Shown: positions 9,501 through 18,314, counted from the first letter of the stretch. The stretch: DNA of 64,000 nt from Teredinibacter purpureus (GCF_014217335.1 NZ_CP060092.1:4171501-4235500); one strand, 5' to 3'. The notes: generated by a model not told the origin, from the sequence alone. Translations and numbers: made by a program.

Positions 9501-9922
9501 CAGACTATATCGTGCGCTGGGGTGGCGAAGAGTTTGTTATCGTTATACGTTATCTTCCGCGCTCTCAGGTCGCCACAATTGTAGAGCGCCTTATTGCTGC
9601 GGTGAAGCATCACGCGTTTGTCATCAACGACGAGCTAACGCTTCATCAAACCTGCTCTATCGGCATAGCCGCATTTCCGTTCTTTACGAATGAGCCCAAA
9701 CTTACCCATTGGGAGCAAGTAGTGAATTTGGCCGACAAAGCGCTCTATTGCGCAAAAGCCTCCGGCCGAGATTGCTGGGTGTGGATAGAAAGTACCGACA
9801 ACACGCAAAACGCCGAACGTCTACTCACTAACATAGAGAATCAAGGCCTAAGCCGAGTTGTAGCGGACCAAAAGCTGATAATTAACAGCTCTCTCCCCAA
9901 AGACAAACTGGTCTGGCAATAG
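6536..9922 (+). CDS. Two-component-regulator-type beta-propeller diguanylate cyclase
   Basis: A 1128-residue membrane sensor that should make c-di-GMP. It has a signal peptide (hydrophobic SAILLLAVIVCCAAA ending ARA, about residues 18-36). About 14 Reg_prop repeats follow, each of the type G.LWFG...GLARYD, which form periplasmic propellers. A Y_Y_Y domain lies at about 720-805 (ending VKVTVAPPFWRSP), one transmembrane helix at about 816-835, a coiled coil at about 845-900, and a C-terminal GGDEF domain. The active-site loop is GGEEF at 996-1000. An RESD at 987-990, exactly five residues before it, is the RxxD inhibitory site, so catalysis with product feedback is expected. No ATG precedes the signal peptide; translation must use the TTG at 6536. 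This is the architecture of hybrid polysaccharide sensors, but with a cyclase output instead of a histidine kinase. The ligand is unknown. Confidence 0.93.
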   Translation: MLDANLTRHTCRETHFVVSAILLLAVIVCCAAARAEIPPQVKFKPILTNKLEKLGYINDILQDKEGFLWFGAIQGLARYDGYTVKTYLHNVDDPHSLSHNWVKSLLLDNNGQLWAVTYSGLCQYLDQNDHFDCIKLPGSDIQSSFYALFRDSQNHYWVSTGSGILWLDIEQRRFIEAPQAIVQALRPSKDSEDNFVHEMAEDSKGNLWFALEGNGLVRFNTHTSIVTHFKVNAEDPTSLPDNKIRALLVDSNDNLWIGSLGGGISRFNTSTSQFTHFKHSGSEKADTVWEIMEDTNGMLWIGDGTGMHIYDPNTGDFADYTYSDGNNSGPGNFVARDMFLDDAGGIWVGYFPSGVDAIDMQASQFLNYNHNPSVTTSLADGGVLSTLEAPNGDIWVGCGFGLSLLDRKTGQFQRFSHDQSDPTSISGSTVLDMAIDNTGTLWIGAWDRGLNRHIPGTNHFKHYVYDTNDPHSLYGREPWSTLVAADGTLWVSTEKGINRYRPETDDFQRLLPFDDNNVILDSVYTRHLFQDRNGIIWVASFNGLYALDPKKNEFIQHYRHNPNDASTVSSDQILTVFEDHDGDIWVGTNGNGLNLLDREQGTFKRFSAEDGLPNPTITGITEDNDGALWLSTYQGLARYNKKSASFSTFDKRDGPIGNLYNRNSPSRLRSGELVFGSSRGLTIFNPKRLHPNTHVPPVVITEFSIFNKAVSPGDGGPLQQAITQTKSIELTHEQSVFSFEFAALSFRSPEENQYAYRMNGFERNWNFVGNRRSATYTNLDPGEYFFEVKGSNNSAVWSQSSTAIKVTVAPPFWRSPLAYVLYGFAFIGVIARSWAVHKAKLAGQRKSLEQERALTKRLKEIDVMKDEINRELDKKVAERTEELRQEHERLIATQEELQGLNEKLAGVSVTDQLTGLKNRRFLHQSIGEDTAIVTRQYAHNPNLDSQDDLTFLLLDLDKFKNVNDRYGHSVGDEVLVQLAKILTRVLRESDYIVRWGGEEFVIVIRYLPRSQVATIVERLIAAVKHHAFVINDELTLHQTCSIGIAAFPFFTNEPKLTHWEQVVNLADKALYCAKASGRDCWVWIESTDNTQNAERLLTNIENQGLSRVVADQKLIINSSLPKDKLVWQ

Positions 9923-9938
9923 CCTTGCCTTCTTGCGG

Positions 9939-10643
9939 TTATGGCTGACGCTCTATAAGTGAATGAATCCAACAACCTGCTTTGCGCGCAGCTTCGAGGA
10001 TAAGATCTTGTTGCGATCGACCGCTGCGTTTGAGCGGTTTAAAATCATGGTCGCCCGTATCCAGCCAGTTAAGCGTTACGGAATCACTCAGGGAATAAGT
10101 CAACACCTCAGAGGGCTTACCGAACGGGTCCCGAGTGCCCTGAAATATACTCAGCGGTAACGCTAAAGACTTTAAGTGCCCCACTCGCGTTTTTTCGAGT
10201 TTTGCCGGAGGATGAAACGGATAACCAAAGCACACTGCCGCGCAAATTCTTGGCGTGACCGCAGTCAATACACCCCCCTCATTTGCCGCCACTAAGCTCG
10301 CGGTGCGCCCGCCCATAGACTTGCCGGACAACACTAACGGCAATGTCGTATGCTCCTGCGCGCAATCTAAAAGCTGCTGCCAAAACTGTAAGAGCTTTGG
10401 CATGGGGCTTGGAGGCGATTTTTTCCCCGTTGTGCGCCTTTGTTGCATATACGGAAACTCAAAACGCACAACATCAAAACCCTGCTCCGCTATGGCCAAG
10501 GCCATCAACGACATAAAGTCTGAATCCATAGGGGCGCCGGCCCCATGAGCCAAAAGGAATGCTGCCTTCGCCGGAACGATACTCGCCGTAAGTAAAATGG
10601 GGATATCGCCCCACAATGTGGGCACAGTTGTCGCTGGGGGCAT
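9939..10643 (-). CDS. Alpha/beta hydrolase of the KANL3/Tex30 family
   Basis: A 234-residue cytoplasmic alpha/beta-hydrolase fold. Visible elements are the oxyanion-side motif LLAHGAGAPMDSDFM, VVRFEFPYM, the nucleophile elbow GKSMGGR (catalytic Ser), the acid in FQGTRDPFG and the His in DTGDHDFKP. All triad members are present, so it is probably an active hydrolase, but the substrate is unknown. It lies 74 bases downstream of the yheU-like gene on the same strand. Confidence 0.87.
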   Translation of the reverse strand: MPPATTVPTLWGDIPILLTASIVPAKAAFLLAHGAGAPMDSDFMSLMALAIAEQGFDVVRFEFPYMQQRRTTGKKSPPSPMPKLLQFWQQLLDCAQEHTTLPLVLSGKSMGGRTASLVAANEGGVLTAVTPRICAAVCFGYPFHPPAKLEKTRVGHLKSLALPLSIFQGTRDPFGKPSEVLTYSLSDSVTLNWLDTGDHDFKPLKRSGRSQQDLILEAARKAGCWIHSLIERQP

Positions 10644-10717
10644 GTCGCCTCGTTAAATTTTACAGGTAAGTGAAGATACGAGAGATATTCCTCGCCCAAA
10701 AATGAAGGGTTTAATCG

Positions 10718-10957
10718 CTAGCTGTCAGCTGAATTATCTTCAGCTTGAATATCCTGTGGCAACAACACATTCACAGAGTCAGAGACGTCATCATATGAAA
10801 TAATGACCTCGCCTTTATAAACTAATGGCAATAATTCGGCGACTTTATCTTCCAGCGACAGTTCTCTTTCGCCATAATCTGTACCCTCTCGGGTAATATA
10901 GGATTCAAGTAAATTTTTCAGTACTTCTTCTGTAAGCTTTTCTGGCGGGATGATCAT
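10718..10957 (-). CDS. yheU: YheU family protein (UPF0270)
   Basis: A 79-residue protein beginning MIIPPEKLTEEVLKNLLESY, followed by ITREGTDYGERELSLEDKVAEL. This closely follows E. coli YheU (REGTDYGEHE block). The biochemical role is not established. The C-terminal tail is acidic and probably disordered. It lies upstream of the alpha/beta hydrolase, an association also seen in enterobacteria, where yheU neighbours the hydrolase gene yheT. Confidence 0.85.
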   Translation of the reverse strand: MIIPPEKLTEEVLKNLLESYITREGTDYGERELSLEDKVAELLPLVYKGEVIISYDDVSDSVNVLLPQDIQAEDNSADS

Positions 10958-11075
10958 ACTATTACCTCAGGCGAGCCTACACTTTACCAAAGTTTACTCG
11001 CGATAAATGATATTAGCCGAAATTATGGCGCTTACATAACAAAAACCATTGCACCCAAAACCAGAGGTTAAAAAC

Positions 11076-11603
11076 ATGCTTAAAAACTTAATCGTGACAC
11101 TTATAAGCGATGATAAACCGGGCATTGTGGAATCTGTCGCGAGTGTCATAACCCAACATCATGGAAATTGGCTCGAAAGCCAGCTGGCTAAACTTGCGGG
11201 TAAATTTGCCGGCGTTGTGCGCATACAGGTAGACGCATCGAACGAAGCGGCTTTAGCTGCCGCACTTAACGAAATGTCCAACCAACGCATGACCGTGCTT
11301 GTCGATGAATGTAACGAAACAACAGCTTCTGCCGACACGAATCAAACACTTCATTTTCACGCAACAGGCCCCGATAGGCCCGGCATTGTCAAAGAAATTT
11401 CGAGCGCATTGGCTCTCTACCAAATAAACCTCGAAAAACTCGACACTCGCCTTTCAAGCATGCCCTACAGTGGAGACCCTCTGTTTGAAGCCGAAGGTAT
11501 TATGGCCGTACCCACCTCGCTGAACCGAAGCGATTTGACTGAAAAGCTCGATGACATTGCCGATGAGCTTGCCATGGATATTGTGCTTGAAGAGACTCGC
11601 TAG
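11076..11603 (+). CDS. gcvR: GcvR-like glycine cleavage regulator (two ACT domains)
   Basis: A 175-residue protein made of two ACT domains. The first begins LIVTLISDDKPGIVESVAS and the second HFHATGPDRPGIVKEISSAL. GcvR binds glycine and modulates the LysR-type activator GcvA of the glycine cleavage operon. The start at 11076 is preceded by AGAGG at good spacing. The frame extends to a TTG at 11049, but that has no support. No gcvA or gcvTHP is in the window, so the regulatory role is inferred from family alone. Confidence 0.85.
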   Translation: MLKNLIVTLISDDKPGIVESVASVITQHHGNWLESQLAKLAGKFAGVVRIQVDASNEAALAAALNEMSNQRMTVLVDECNETTASADTNQTLHFHATGPDRPGIVKEISSALALYQINLEKLDTRLSSMPYSGDPLFEAEGIMAVPTSLNRSDLTEKLDDIADELAMDIVLEETR

Positions 11604-11615
11604 CCTTTCTTAGCG

Positions 11616-12005
11616 CTATCGATCAAGACGTTCAATTTCTATATTGATCGCCTTGGTCGAGATCTGCACTTCATACAGCGAACATAGCAATGACACTGTC
11701 AGCATCACCAAGCTTGTACCGAATAGAATCTTACCCAGCATTATCCAATGTAAGAACAACGCAAACATCGATAAAGTACAAAGAAGAAAAGACACCACAC
11801 CAAATACCTGCATAGCCCGAATGATCTGTAATCGAGTTCTTAAGCTTGCAATCTGCCTACGCGTGAGGTCCTCGGCATCGGCTGCATCGAGCTTACTTAA
11901 CTGCCGAATAACAGACGTCAATGTGACGAATCGATTGGTATACGCCAACAGCAATAAAGAAATAGCCGGGAATAACAGGCTAGGTGTTGTAATGGTCATT
12001 TCCAT
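11616..12005 (-). CDS. DUF2721 family inner-membrane protein
   Basis: A 129-residue integral membrane protein. It has an N-terminal helix SLLFPAISLLLLAYTNRF (about 9-26), a basic cytoplasmic helix rich in Arg (DAEDLTRRQIASLRTRLQIIRAMQ) and two more membrane helices (about 67-112). The LLFPAISLLLLAYTNRF opening is typical of DUF2721 proteins, whose function is unknown. It ends 12 bases from the gcvR stop in tail-to-tail orientation. Confidence 0.8.
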   Translation of the reverse strand: MEMTITTPSLLFPAISLLLLAYTNRFVTLTSVIRQLSKLDAADAEDLTRRQIASLRTRLQIIRAMQVFGVVSFLLCTLSMFALFLHWIMLGKILFGTSLVMLTVSLLCSLYEVQISTKAINIEIERLDR

Positions 12006-12133
12006 AGATAACGCTCAGTTTAAATACCCTAATTTAATCGGTATTGAAGCCCCATTTTTGATAAATAGGCGCTCATGCTAAAACACGCTATTATAGGCGC
12101 GTCCGCGTAATCATACTCAGAATAATATTAGCG

Positions 12134-13729
12134 ATGTATCACAACTATTTTGGCCTAACAGAACAAGCATTCTCCATTGCCGTTAACCCGCGCTATTTGT
12201 ATATGAGCCAGCAACACAAAGAAGCGCTGGCCCATCTGCTTTACGGTGTAAAGGGGGGCGGCTTTGTCTTGCTATCAGGAGAAGTGGGCACCGGTAAAAC
12301 CACTATCATTAAATGCCTGCTAGAGCAGCTCCCAAACAATACCGATATCGCGATTGTACTGAACCCTATGGCAGACGTAACCGATATGCTTTGCACTATT
12401 TGTGAAGAACTCGGGGCAGCGTACGACAAAACAAAGATTACCGTTAAAGACCTCACTGATTCTTTACATAAGTATCTGATCGATAATCATACAAACGGTC
12501 ACAATACCGTTTTGTTAATTGATGAGGCACAACTACTTTCGGCCGAAGCGCTAGAGCAAATTCGCCTACTGACGAACCTCGAAACAACCACACAAAAACT
12601 GCTACAGATTATTTTAGTGGGGCAGCCAGAAATAAACGAATTGCTGGCCCAGCCACGCTTACGGCAGTTGTCGCAACGAATTACTGCACGCTTTCATTTA
12701 GTGCCGCTTACGTTAGCCGAAACACAAGCCTACATTCAGCACAGATTAAAAGTGGCCGGCATGCCTCCAGGGCGATCCCCCTACCCGACAGCTATTGTGC
12801 GCAAAATCCACCGTTTTACGGGTGGTATTCCTAGGCTCATCAACATTCTATGTGAGCGCATGCTTATTGGTGCCTATGGCCACAATAAGCCCATTGTCGA
12901 TCGCGCCATATTCACGATTGCCCGCAATGAAGTTGCGGGCAGCTTGGAAAATGCGCCCTCCTATTCATGGCCCCTGTCCAGCCGAATCATGGCGGCTATT
13001 ATCGGCACCATAGTCGCCGTTCTTATTATCGCAATAGTATGGCAATCCAACCAAAACACACCCGCCGAACAGGCCAAATCACTCGCAAGTGTTACAGCCG
13101 AAACGGGAAGTGCACCCACTACCGATACACCTCACCCTTACCGCATCAACCATTACACTCACGCTCAATTTCAGTTACTCAGTTATCTCGGTCTCTCGCT
13201 AGAAACCGAGAGTCACCCTTGTTGGGCGTTAGCAGAACAGCATATTCAATGTAAAACAGATACCTTCGAGACATGGCAAGCCATTCGCGATCTAAACCGC
13301 CCTGTGGTTCTCGTACTCACTACGCCCGAACGATTTACTTCACATGCTGTAGTCACTGGTTTAAACCTTACCTCGGCTGAACTTCTCACCCTTCAAAATA
13401 AAAAGGTTCAAGTTTCACTGGCCGAACTAGGCCCGCTATGGAACGGTAAAATTTTCTATGCCTGGCATCGCCCAAAGAACTTCACAGAGCCCCTTATTCT
13501 GGGCCAGCGTAATGAGGCTGTACGCTGGCTGGCTGAACAGTTTGCGCTACTGGACCAGCGCCAAGAACCACTCACCAATAATTATTTTAATCGTGTGCTA
13601 CAGCAACGCGTCAAAATTTTTCAACGCAACCAAGGCCTTAGGGACGACGGAATTGTGGGTGAACAAACTCTAATGAAAGTAAACGAAGCGTTGGGTATTG
13701 ATAAGACCCTGTCGTTACTGCAGGACTAA
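12134..13729 (+). CDS. gspA: GspA/ExeA-type AAA ATPase with peptidoglycan-binding domain
   Basis: In Aeromonas, ExeA works with ExeB to let the type II secretin insert through peptidoglycan. Here the 531-residue protein has a cytoplasmic ATPase (Walker A GEVGTGKTT at 49-57, Walker B VLLIDEA at 126-132), a single membrane helix (about 284-304) and a periplasmic part. The periplasmic part ends in a peptidoglycan-binding_1 domain (about 480-525: VLQQRVKIFQRNQGL, then DDGIVGEQTL). GspB follows 18 bases downstream. The ATPase half is paralogous to MshM in the MSHA locus nearby. No other type II secretion genes are in the window. Confidence 0.92.
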   Translation: MYHNYFGLTEQAFSIAVNPRYLYMSQQHKEALAHLLYGVKGGGFVLLSGEVGTGKTTIIKCLLEQLPNNTDIAIVLNPMADVTDMLCTICEELGAAYDKTKITVKDLTDSLHKYLIDNHTNGHNTVLLIDEAQLLSAEALEQIRLLTNLETTTQKLLQIILVGQPEINELLAQPRLRQLSQRITARFHLVPLTLAETQAYIQHRLKVAGMPPGRSPYPTAIVRKIHRFTGGIPRLINILCERMLIGAYGHNKPIVDRAIFTIARNEVAGSLENAPSYSWPLSSRIMAAIIGTIVAVLIIAIVWQSNQNTPAEQAKSLASVTAETGSAPTTDTPHPYRINHYTHAQFQLLSYLGLSLETESHPCWALAEQHIQCKTDTFETWQAIRDLNRPVVLVLTTPERFTSHAVVTGLNLTSAELLTLQNKKVQVSLAELGPLWNGKIFYAWHRPKNFTEPLILGQRNEAVRWLAEQFALLDQRQEPLTNNYFNRVLQQRVKIFQRNQGLRDDGIVGEQTLMKVNEALGIDKTLSLLQD

Positions 13730-13747
13730 CCCGATAACAGGTACACC

Positions 13748-14557
13748 ATGTCATTAATACTCGATGCGCTCAATAAGGCAGACCAAGAAAGACGGAAACA
13801 TGATGATCCGCCAGGGCTCGGCAGTCATCATGATGATGATTTTCCCACGCCCAAGCATAATCGCTTTACGTTCGGTATCGCAGTTGCGTGCATAGGCATA
13901 GCGATTGCGTTTGCTGCGGCTTACTGGCTGTGGCCCACGAAAAGCACCTCCAACATCGCTCCCCTAAACAACGGTGAATCTGACAATACGGTTCAACAAT
14001 CGGCAGCGACCCCAACGCTAGAAGCAGCCTCTATACCGGTTACGCATACTGCTGCAATACCGGTTCCAGCAGGCTCTCACCTCCCGCAAGCCCCAGACAG
14101 CAATACGAATGATGTGGAAGCACTTTACCAGCGAAGTGAAACCCCGCTGCCAACAGATGCATCGCTCGCAAGCACAGTACCTGACAACAGCAGCCCGCCA
14201 CCAGTCGTAGCGCTATCGACAAAACCTGCCGAAGTACCCGTCAACCCGATACCTACCCCGAGCCCGACGGTAGAACCGGAGCCACGACACCCAACACTGG
14301 CCGATTTCGCCTCAGTAGGTAACATCCGTAGCCTTTCATGGACGATTCAAGAAAAAATTCCGTCATTGAATTACAGCGATCATCGTTATATGCCTAACGA
14401 GAAAGGGTTTATTGTGATTAATGGCCAGAAAGTAAGAAAAGGTGGCCTAATAGAAAAAGGTTTACTGCTAGAAAGCGTTCTACAAGATGGTGCGCTGATG
14501 AAGTTTGAAGGTAAAATATTTAAGATTCCAGCCCTTAATAGCTGGGTGAATATGTGA
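13748..14557 (+). CDS. gspB: General secretion pathway protein B (GspB/ExeB)
   Basis: A 269-residue bitopic protein. The short cytoplasmic N-terminus begins MSLILDALNKADQERRK, with a His/Asp-rich stretch. A membrane helix spans about 41-62. A Pro/Ser/Thr-rich linker of about 130 residues crosses the periplasm, and the compact GspB C-terminal domain is at about 195-269 (LNYSDHRYMPNEKGFIVING, then QKVRKGGLI and MKFEGKIFKIP). It should partner with GspA for secretin assembly. The first residues also resemble MshN (MSLINDALRDL), pointing to a shared way of binding the ExeA/MshM ATPase. Confidence 0.9.
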   Translation: MSLILDALNKADQERRKHDDPPGLGSHHDDDFPTPKHNRFTFGIAVACIGIAIAFAAAYWLWPTKSTSNIAPLNNGESDNTVQQSAATPTLEAASIPVTHTAAIPVPAGSHLPQAPDSNTNDVEALYQRSETPLPTDASLASTVPDNSSPPPVVALSTKPAEVPVNPIPTPSPTVEPEPRHPTLADFASVGNIRSLSWTIQEKIPSLNYSDHRYMPNEKGFIVINGQKVRKGGLIEKGLLLESVLQDGALMKFEGKIFKIPALNSWVNM

Positions 14558-14565
14558 TTGTTACG

Positions 14566-14588
14566 GGAGGGTATTTTTCATACCCTCC
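14566..14588. terminator. Hairpin between convergent gspB and mshQ
   Basis: Perfect 9-bp stem (GGAGGGTAT / ATACCCTCC) with a 5-base loop, nine bases after the gspB stop and 24 bases from the mshQ stop. No long T-tract follows on either strand, so it may be a bidirectional terminator or an RNA 3'-end stabiliser. Confidence 0.6.
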
Positions 14589-14611
14589 GTATTGATGTCC
14601 ATTTAAACGAC

Positions 14612-17600
14612 TTAGTTTAAAACTTCTTGCCAATAGATAATTCTATCGTGTCCACGATAACTCCCGAAACTGAACGTTGCTGTAGGCAATACTGTATCCG
14701 TAAAATCACCGTCATCATTCCAATCAAAACGCAGCCACGGGTAATTCGTTAAATCTATATCGACTTGAAAACTACCCGTATTACCAGCACCAGGCGCAGA
14801 AAAAAATTGGCCAGCATCGCCACCCGAAAAAAATACACTACCTCCACTGATCAGATCATAATTACCGGTTGTGGTGCCACCCCCCACTGTCACAACTCGA
14901 TTACTCAAGGTATCTAGAGAGCCATCAGGGTAATTAATATCGGCCAGTAAAATACTCGTACACGCATCGTCCGTATTGTGTTCCCATGAAACACCGTTCC
15001 AATAATCGGTAACAAAAACCACGGGTAAATTAGCGGTTTCCGGCCCAAACGAATCTTCTAACCTAAGCCTACCAAACACAACACTTGTTTGGCCCATAAG
15101 AAAATGGTCGTTGGCTGTATCATTATCCGCATCAAGATCGAAATCAGCACTGATAAAACCGACGGCATCGGCATCACTCATATCTACACCGAGGTTCAGT
15201 AACGAATAAGGGCCGTCAGGCGCGCTGGTTCGGAACAAAGTTAAGGTTGCATCCACATCGGCTTCACCATTTGTCCATACAACGTCGGTAAAGCCACTTA
15301 AGCGAGACGATAAAGGCGTCGATAAGACAACGTCTATTGCGCCATAATCCACGCTTCCACCGCCCCCATCAGGGTTCCAACGAGCAAAATCACCGGTATA
15401 GTTTTGCGTACGCTGCGCTGCAGGCAATTGTGCATTAAACGCTTGCAGAGAGTATTCCGCTAAAAACGGCTCACCCATGTAGCTGTAGCCCCCTAGGTTG
15501 CACGAAGGAGTAATAGCGTCGAGAACAAAAGTGAAGTATGCCGGAGTAAATCGACCTACGTGCCCGGAACGGCCCTGAATACGATCCGTGTAAGCCGCGC
15601 CTGCGCCCAAGTAATCACCATCCAAACTTACTGCCTCAATTTCAATAATGCCCACCTCGGCATAGTAAAGGGTACTCGTACTTCCAACGCCCAACGAAAA
15701 GTTAGCAAGCTGCCGTCCATCGGCCGGAGGCGTGGCGCTGGTTTCTAACCCAGTATCATTACCCGCAACCGGTAGTAATAAACGAGACGTAAGTTGCACA
15801 CCTTCACCCGGCACTTCGAGCCCAACACTCGCGATAGCGGCGTTATTAGCTAGGTTTGCATTATTATTAGGGTTCGTATCATTGTGACCATCCGCAATAC
15901 CATCATCATTCGCGTCGTCGGCCAAACTCCACGCCACAGCCCTTACCGTTGCAGAAAAATCATCGCCCGCTGTAGCTAATACTCCACCAGTTGCCCCCGT
16001 CGCAGCCGGGTTGCCTGTAACTTGGAGATCAAAAGCAAAGGGACGAGCCACAAATGTGCTGCTCCCTCCCACAATAGGTTGATCAGAATAACTTAAACTA
16101 TCGTCTTGAAAACTAAGTGCATACCGCCCCACATCCGTCGTTTGCAAACTAAAACTCGCTATACCAGACACAAAGGGGAGCGTTAAATTAGGGGCAGCAG
16201 GCGCGACACTCGCCAGCGCTTGAGTCTCTGTTGCACTAATGACCGATGGCGCCGCACCTGCGGGATCCGTTGCCGTGCGACTAACCCACGCTTTAACATC
16301 CGCTACTTGGTAATCAGATGCGATAGCGCATTCTCCTGTATCGGGATCCTCTCTTAACATTTCAATCATGAATTCATGATTGCGTCCAACGACCACATCG
16401 TCCAACAAGCTATCGACAAATCGCACACGAAAAGCATTCTCACTAAAGACAATATCTGCCGAGACAGTAATAACACCGGCATCACTATCTTCTATGGACA
16501 GGCTTAACGTCTCCGCATGCGAATTCTCAAGGCTCAGCACAATACTGCCTTGATCTAGTTCAGCTACTTCAAATTGATATTCTGCAACCCCAGAATCTAA
16601 CGCGCCTGTAGTTAATACCCCCTGAGCATCACTCGCATTTGCAGTCTTACTCCAGGTTCCGTTTGAGGTCGATGTTGTAATGTCTATGGTGCCGGTATAA
16701 TCGAGTAACGTAGTGTTACTGCTATCTTCTGCTGTAATCGTTATTTCGGCCGGTACACAGGTACTCGCCGAACCAGAGCCAATGTCTATAACAAAATGAT
16801 CGACAGGGTTTAACGCACAGGGATGGGTTTCATCCATAACGTCTCCGACTTGATCCAATGTTAGCGGGCCCTCGTATATCCTTACTTCATCAATTAAACC
16901 GTTGAATCGCCGAGTCTCGAACCCTAAGTCCATCCCGATAAGTACGGGATCATCATTCAGCGTAATAGCCGGCGTGGAAACAACACCCGAACCTTCAACA
17001 TCCCCGTCGATATAAATCGTTTGTATGCCCGACTCATAGGTGATCGCGATGTGATGCCACTCGCCAATAGGCACCGAAGCGGTCGTTGTAATCTCGCGGT
17101 CCCCACCTCCCCACCACCAATTAATTTGGCCTGCGCCATTGATATGGAATTCGAAATTCTCATCTTTCGACACGATCGTCGCCAGATCAGACGTCGCCCA
17201 TTCGCTGGGGTTAATCCATGCGGTAACCGAAAATTCTTCAAGATCTAGCGCCGAACCCGGGCCAGGATCATCTATACGAACATAGCCATCATTTGTTGAA
17301 CTAAAACTACCGTAGCCGCAGGTACCGGGATTGCTGGAATTTACAGGTGAGCTATATTCCGTTGAAGGAACCGCTCCTCCTACACTAACGCCAATACCGT
17401 GAAATTCGTTTCCCGAGCTATCAAGCACTTCACTCCCGTTTCCTAACCATTCCGACTCATCAAAACGCCATTCGGCAAGCAATGCAGGAGGAGCTGGAGG
17501 GGTTACAGTACAGAAGCTGTCGTACTCAGTATTGGCAACGGCCGAAGAATCAAATACCACCGTCGAAGCTGACCCTAAATTAATATCGTCAATCGCGGTA

Positions 17601-18301
17601 ACGGCACCCGTAACGATTGCGCCGTTTTGCATGGTCACATCGTTTTCCGAATAAATAACGCCATGTACATCCGTATTCGAGCCTAACGTTACACTGAAAT
17701 TCGCGTATAAAAATACATAACGATCGGTGTTTGCTGAATTTATGCTGGCCGAATCTCGCAGTGTAATATCACGTCGTGCAAAAATAGTAACCGTGCCAGG
17801 CCCCGACACAATAATTTCAGAACTCGATAACATATCAAACGCCTGGCTAAACGTATAAACACCAGGCTCCATCGTAAGCACAGCATTAGAGTTTATAGTC
17901 AAACGTCGATAGTCCCCAGGAGATACGGTTGCCGAGGCACCGAAACCCAACGTGATATCTGGCAGTGAGCCACCACCGTTTGGGAAATCCTCATACTCTC
18001 GATCGGTTACAACATTCCCCGTTTGAATGCAGGTGACACCGTCGCAACCACCAAACCAAAACCACGCATTCGCATCCGTTAAAGAGGTGGTATCTACCTC
18101 ACTACCCGGAGCACCATTAATAGCAGACCCCCAGCCCAGAGTAACCGACCCATCCGTATCACTATTTTGAACGGGGCCAGGAAAGGTGTCCGGGCATCCT
18201 AACGAAAAAACCTTCATTGAAAACAATAGCAAGCTAATGGCCAAACACTGCAGGGCACGAAGAAACTTAAATTGCCTGTTTAAAAAAAAGGCTGGCGTCA
18301 T
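14612..18301 (-). CDS. mshQ: MSHA biogenesis protein MshQ with internal LamG domain
   Basis: A 1229-residue exported protein, the last gene of the MSHA locus. The N-terminus has a basic region, a hydrophobic signal helix (about 17-33) and CPDTFPGP. Residues about 100-265 form a repetitive beta-rich region (SGPGTVTIFARRDITL, GVIYSENDVTM). A LamG/concanavalin-like domain lies at about 274-490 (LLAEWRFDES, then EWHHIAITYESG, FNGLIDEVRIYEG). The remainder is the large beta-sandwich C-terminal region typical of MshQ (DUF6701-like), ending FGSYRGHDRIIYWQEVL. MshQ is thought to be surface-exposed and linked to the pilus; the LamG domain suggests glycan or host-surface binding (inference). It begins 13 bases after the mshP stop. 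Confidence 0.9.
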   Translation of the reverse strand: MTPAFFLNRQFKFLRALQCLAISLLLFSMKVFSLGCPDTFPGPVQNSDTDGSVTLGWGSAINGAPGSEVDTTSLTDANAWFWFGGCDGVTCIQTGNVVTDREYEDFPNGGGSLPDITLGFGASATVSPGDYRRLTINSNAVLTMEPGVYTFSQAFDMLSSSEIIVSGPGTVTIFARRDITLRDSASINSANTDRYVFLYANFSVTLGSNTDVHGVIYSENDVTMQNGAIVTGAVTAIDDINLGSASTVVFDSSAVANTEYDSFCTVTPPAPPALLAEWRFDESEWLGNGSEVLDSSGNEFHGIGVSVGGAVPSTEYSSPVNSSNPGTCGYGSFSSTNDGYVRIDDPGPGSALDLEEFSVTAWINPSEWATSDLATIVSKDENFEFHINGAGQINWWWGGGDREITTTASVPIGEWHHIAITYESGIQTIYIDGDVEGSGVVSTPAITLNDDPVLIGMDLGFETRRFNGLIDEVRIYEGPLTLDQVGDVMDETHPCALNPVDHFVIDIGSGSASTCVPAEITITAEDSSNTTLLDYTGTIDITTSTSNGTWSKTANASDAQGVLTTGALDSGVAEYQFEVAELDQGSIVLSLENSHAETLSLSIEDSDAGVITVSADIVFSENAFRVRFVDSLLDDVVVGRNHEFMIEMLREDPDTGECAIASDYQVADVKAWVSRTATDPAGAAPSVISATETQALASVAPAAPNLTLPFVSGIASFSLQTTDVGRYALSFQDDSLSYSDQPIVGGSSTFVARPFAFDLQVTGNPAATGATGGVLATAGDDFSATVRAVAWSLADDANDDGIADGHNDTNPNNNANLANNAAIASVGLEVPGEGVQLTSRLLLPVAGNDTGLETSATPPADGRQLANFSLGVGSTSTLYYAEVGIIEIEAVSLDGDYLGAGAAYTDRIQGRSGHVGRFTPAYFTFVLDAITPSCNLGGYSYMGEPFLAEYSLQAFNAQLPAAQRTQNYTGDFARWNPDGGGGSVDYGAIDVVLSTPLSSRLSGFTDVVWTNGEADVDATLTLFRTSAPDGPYSLLNLGVDMSDADAVGFISADFDLDADNDTANDHFLMGQTSVVFGRLRLEDSFGPETANLPVVFVTDYWNGVSWEHNTDDACTSILLADINYPDGSLDTLSNRVVTVGGGTTTGNYDLISGGSVFFSGGDAGQFFSAPGAGNTGSFQVDIDLTNYPWLRFDWNDDGDFTDTVLPTATFSFGSYRGHDRIIYWQEVLN

Positions 18302-18314
18302 AAAAACACTCTAC

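Noticed and set aside
12134..14557. Start of a full type II secretion operon
   Set aside because: Only gspA and gspB are present; the next genes belong to the MSHA locus on the opposite strand.
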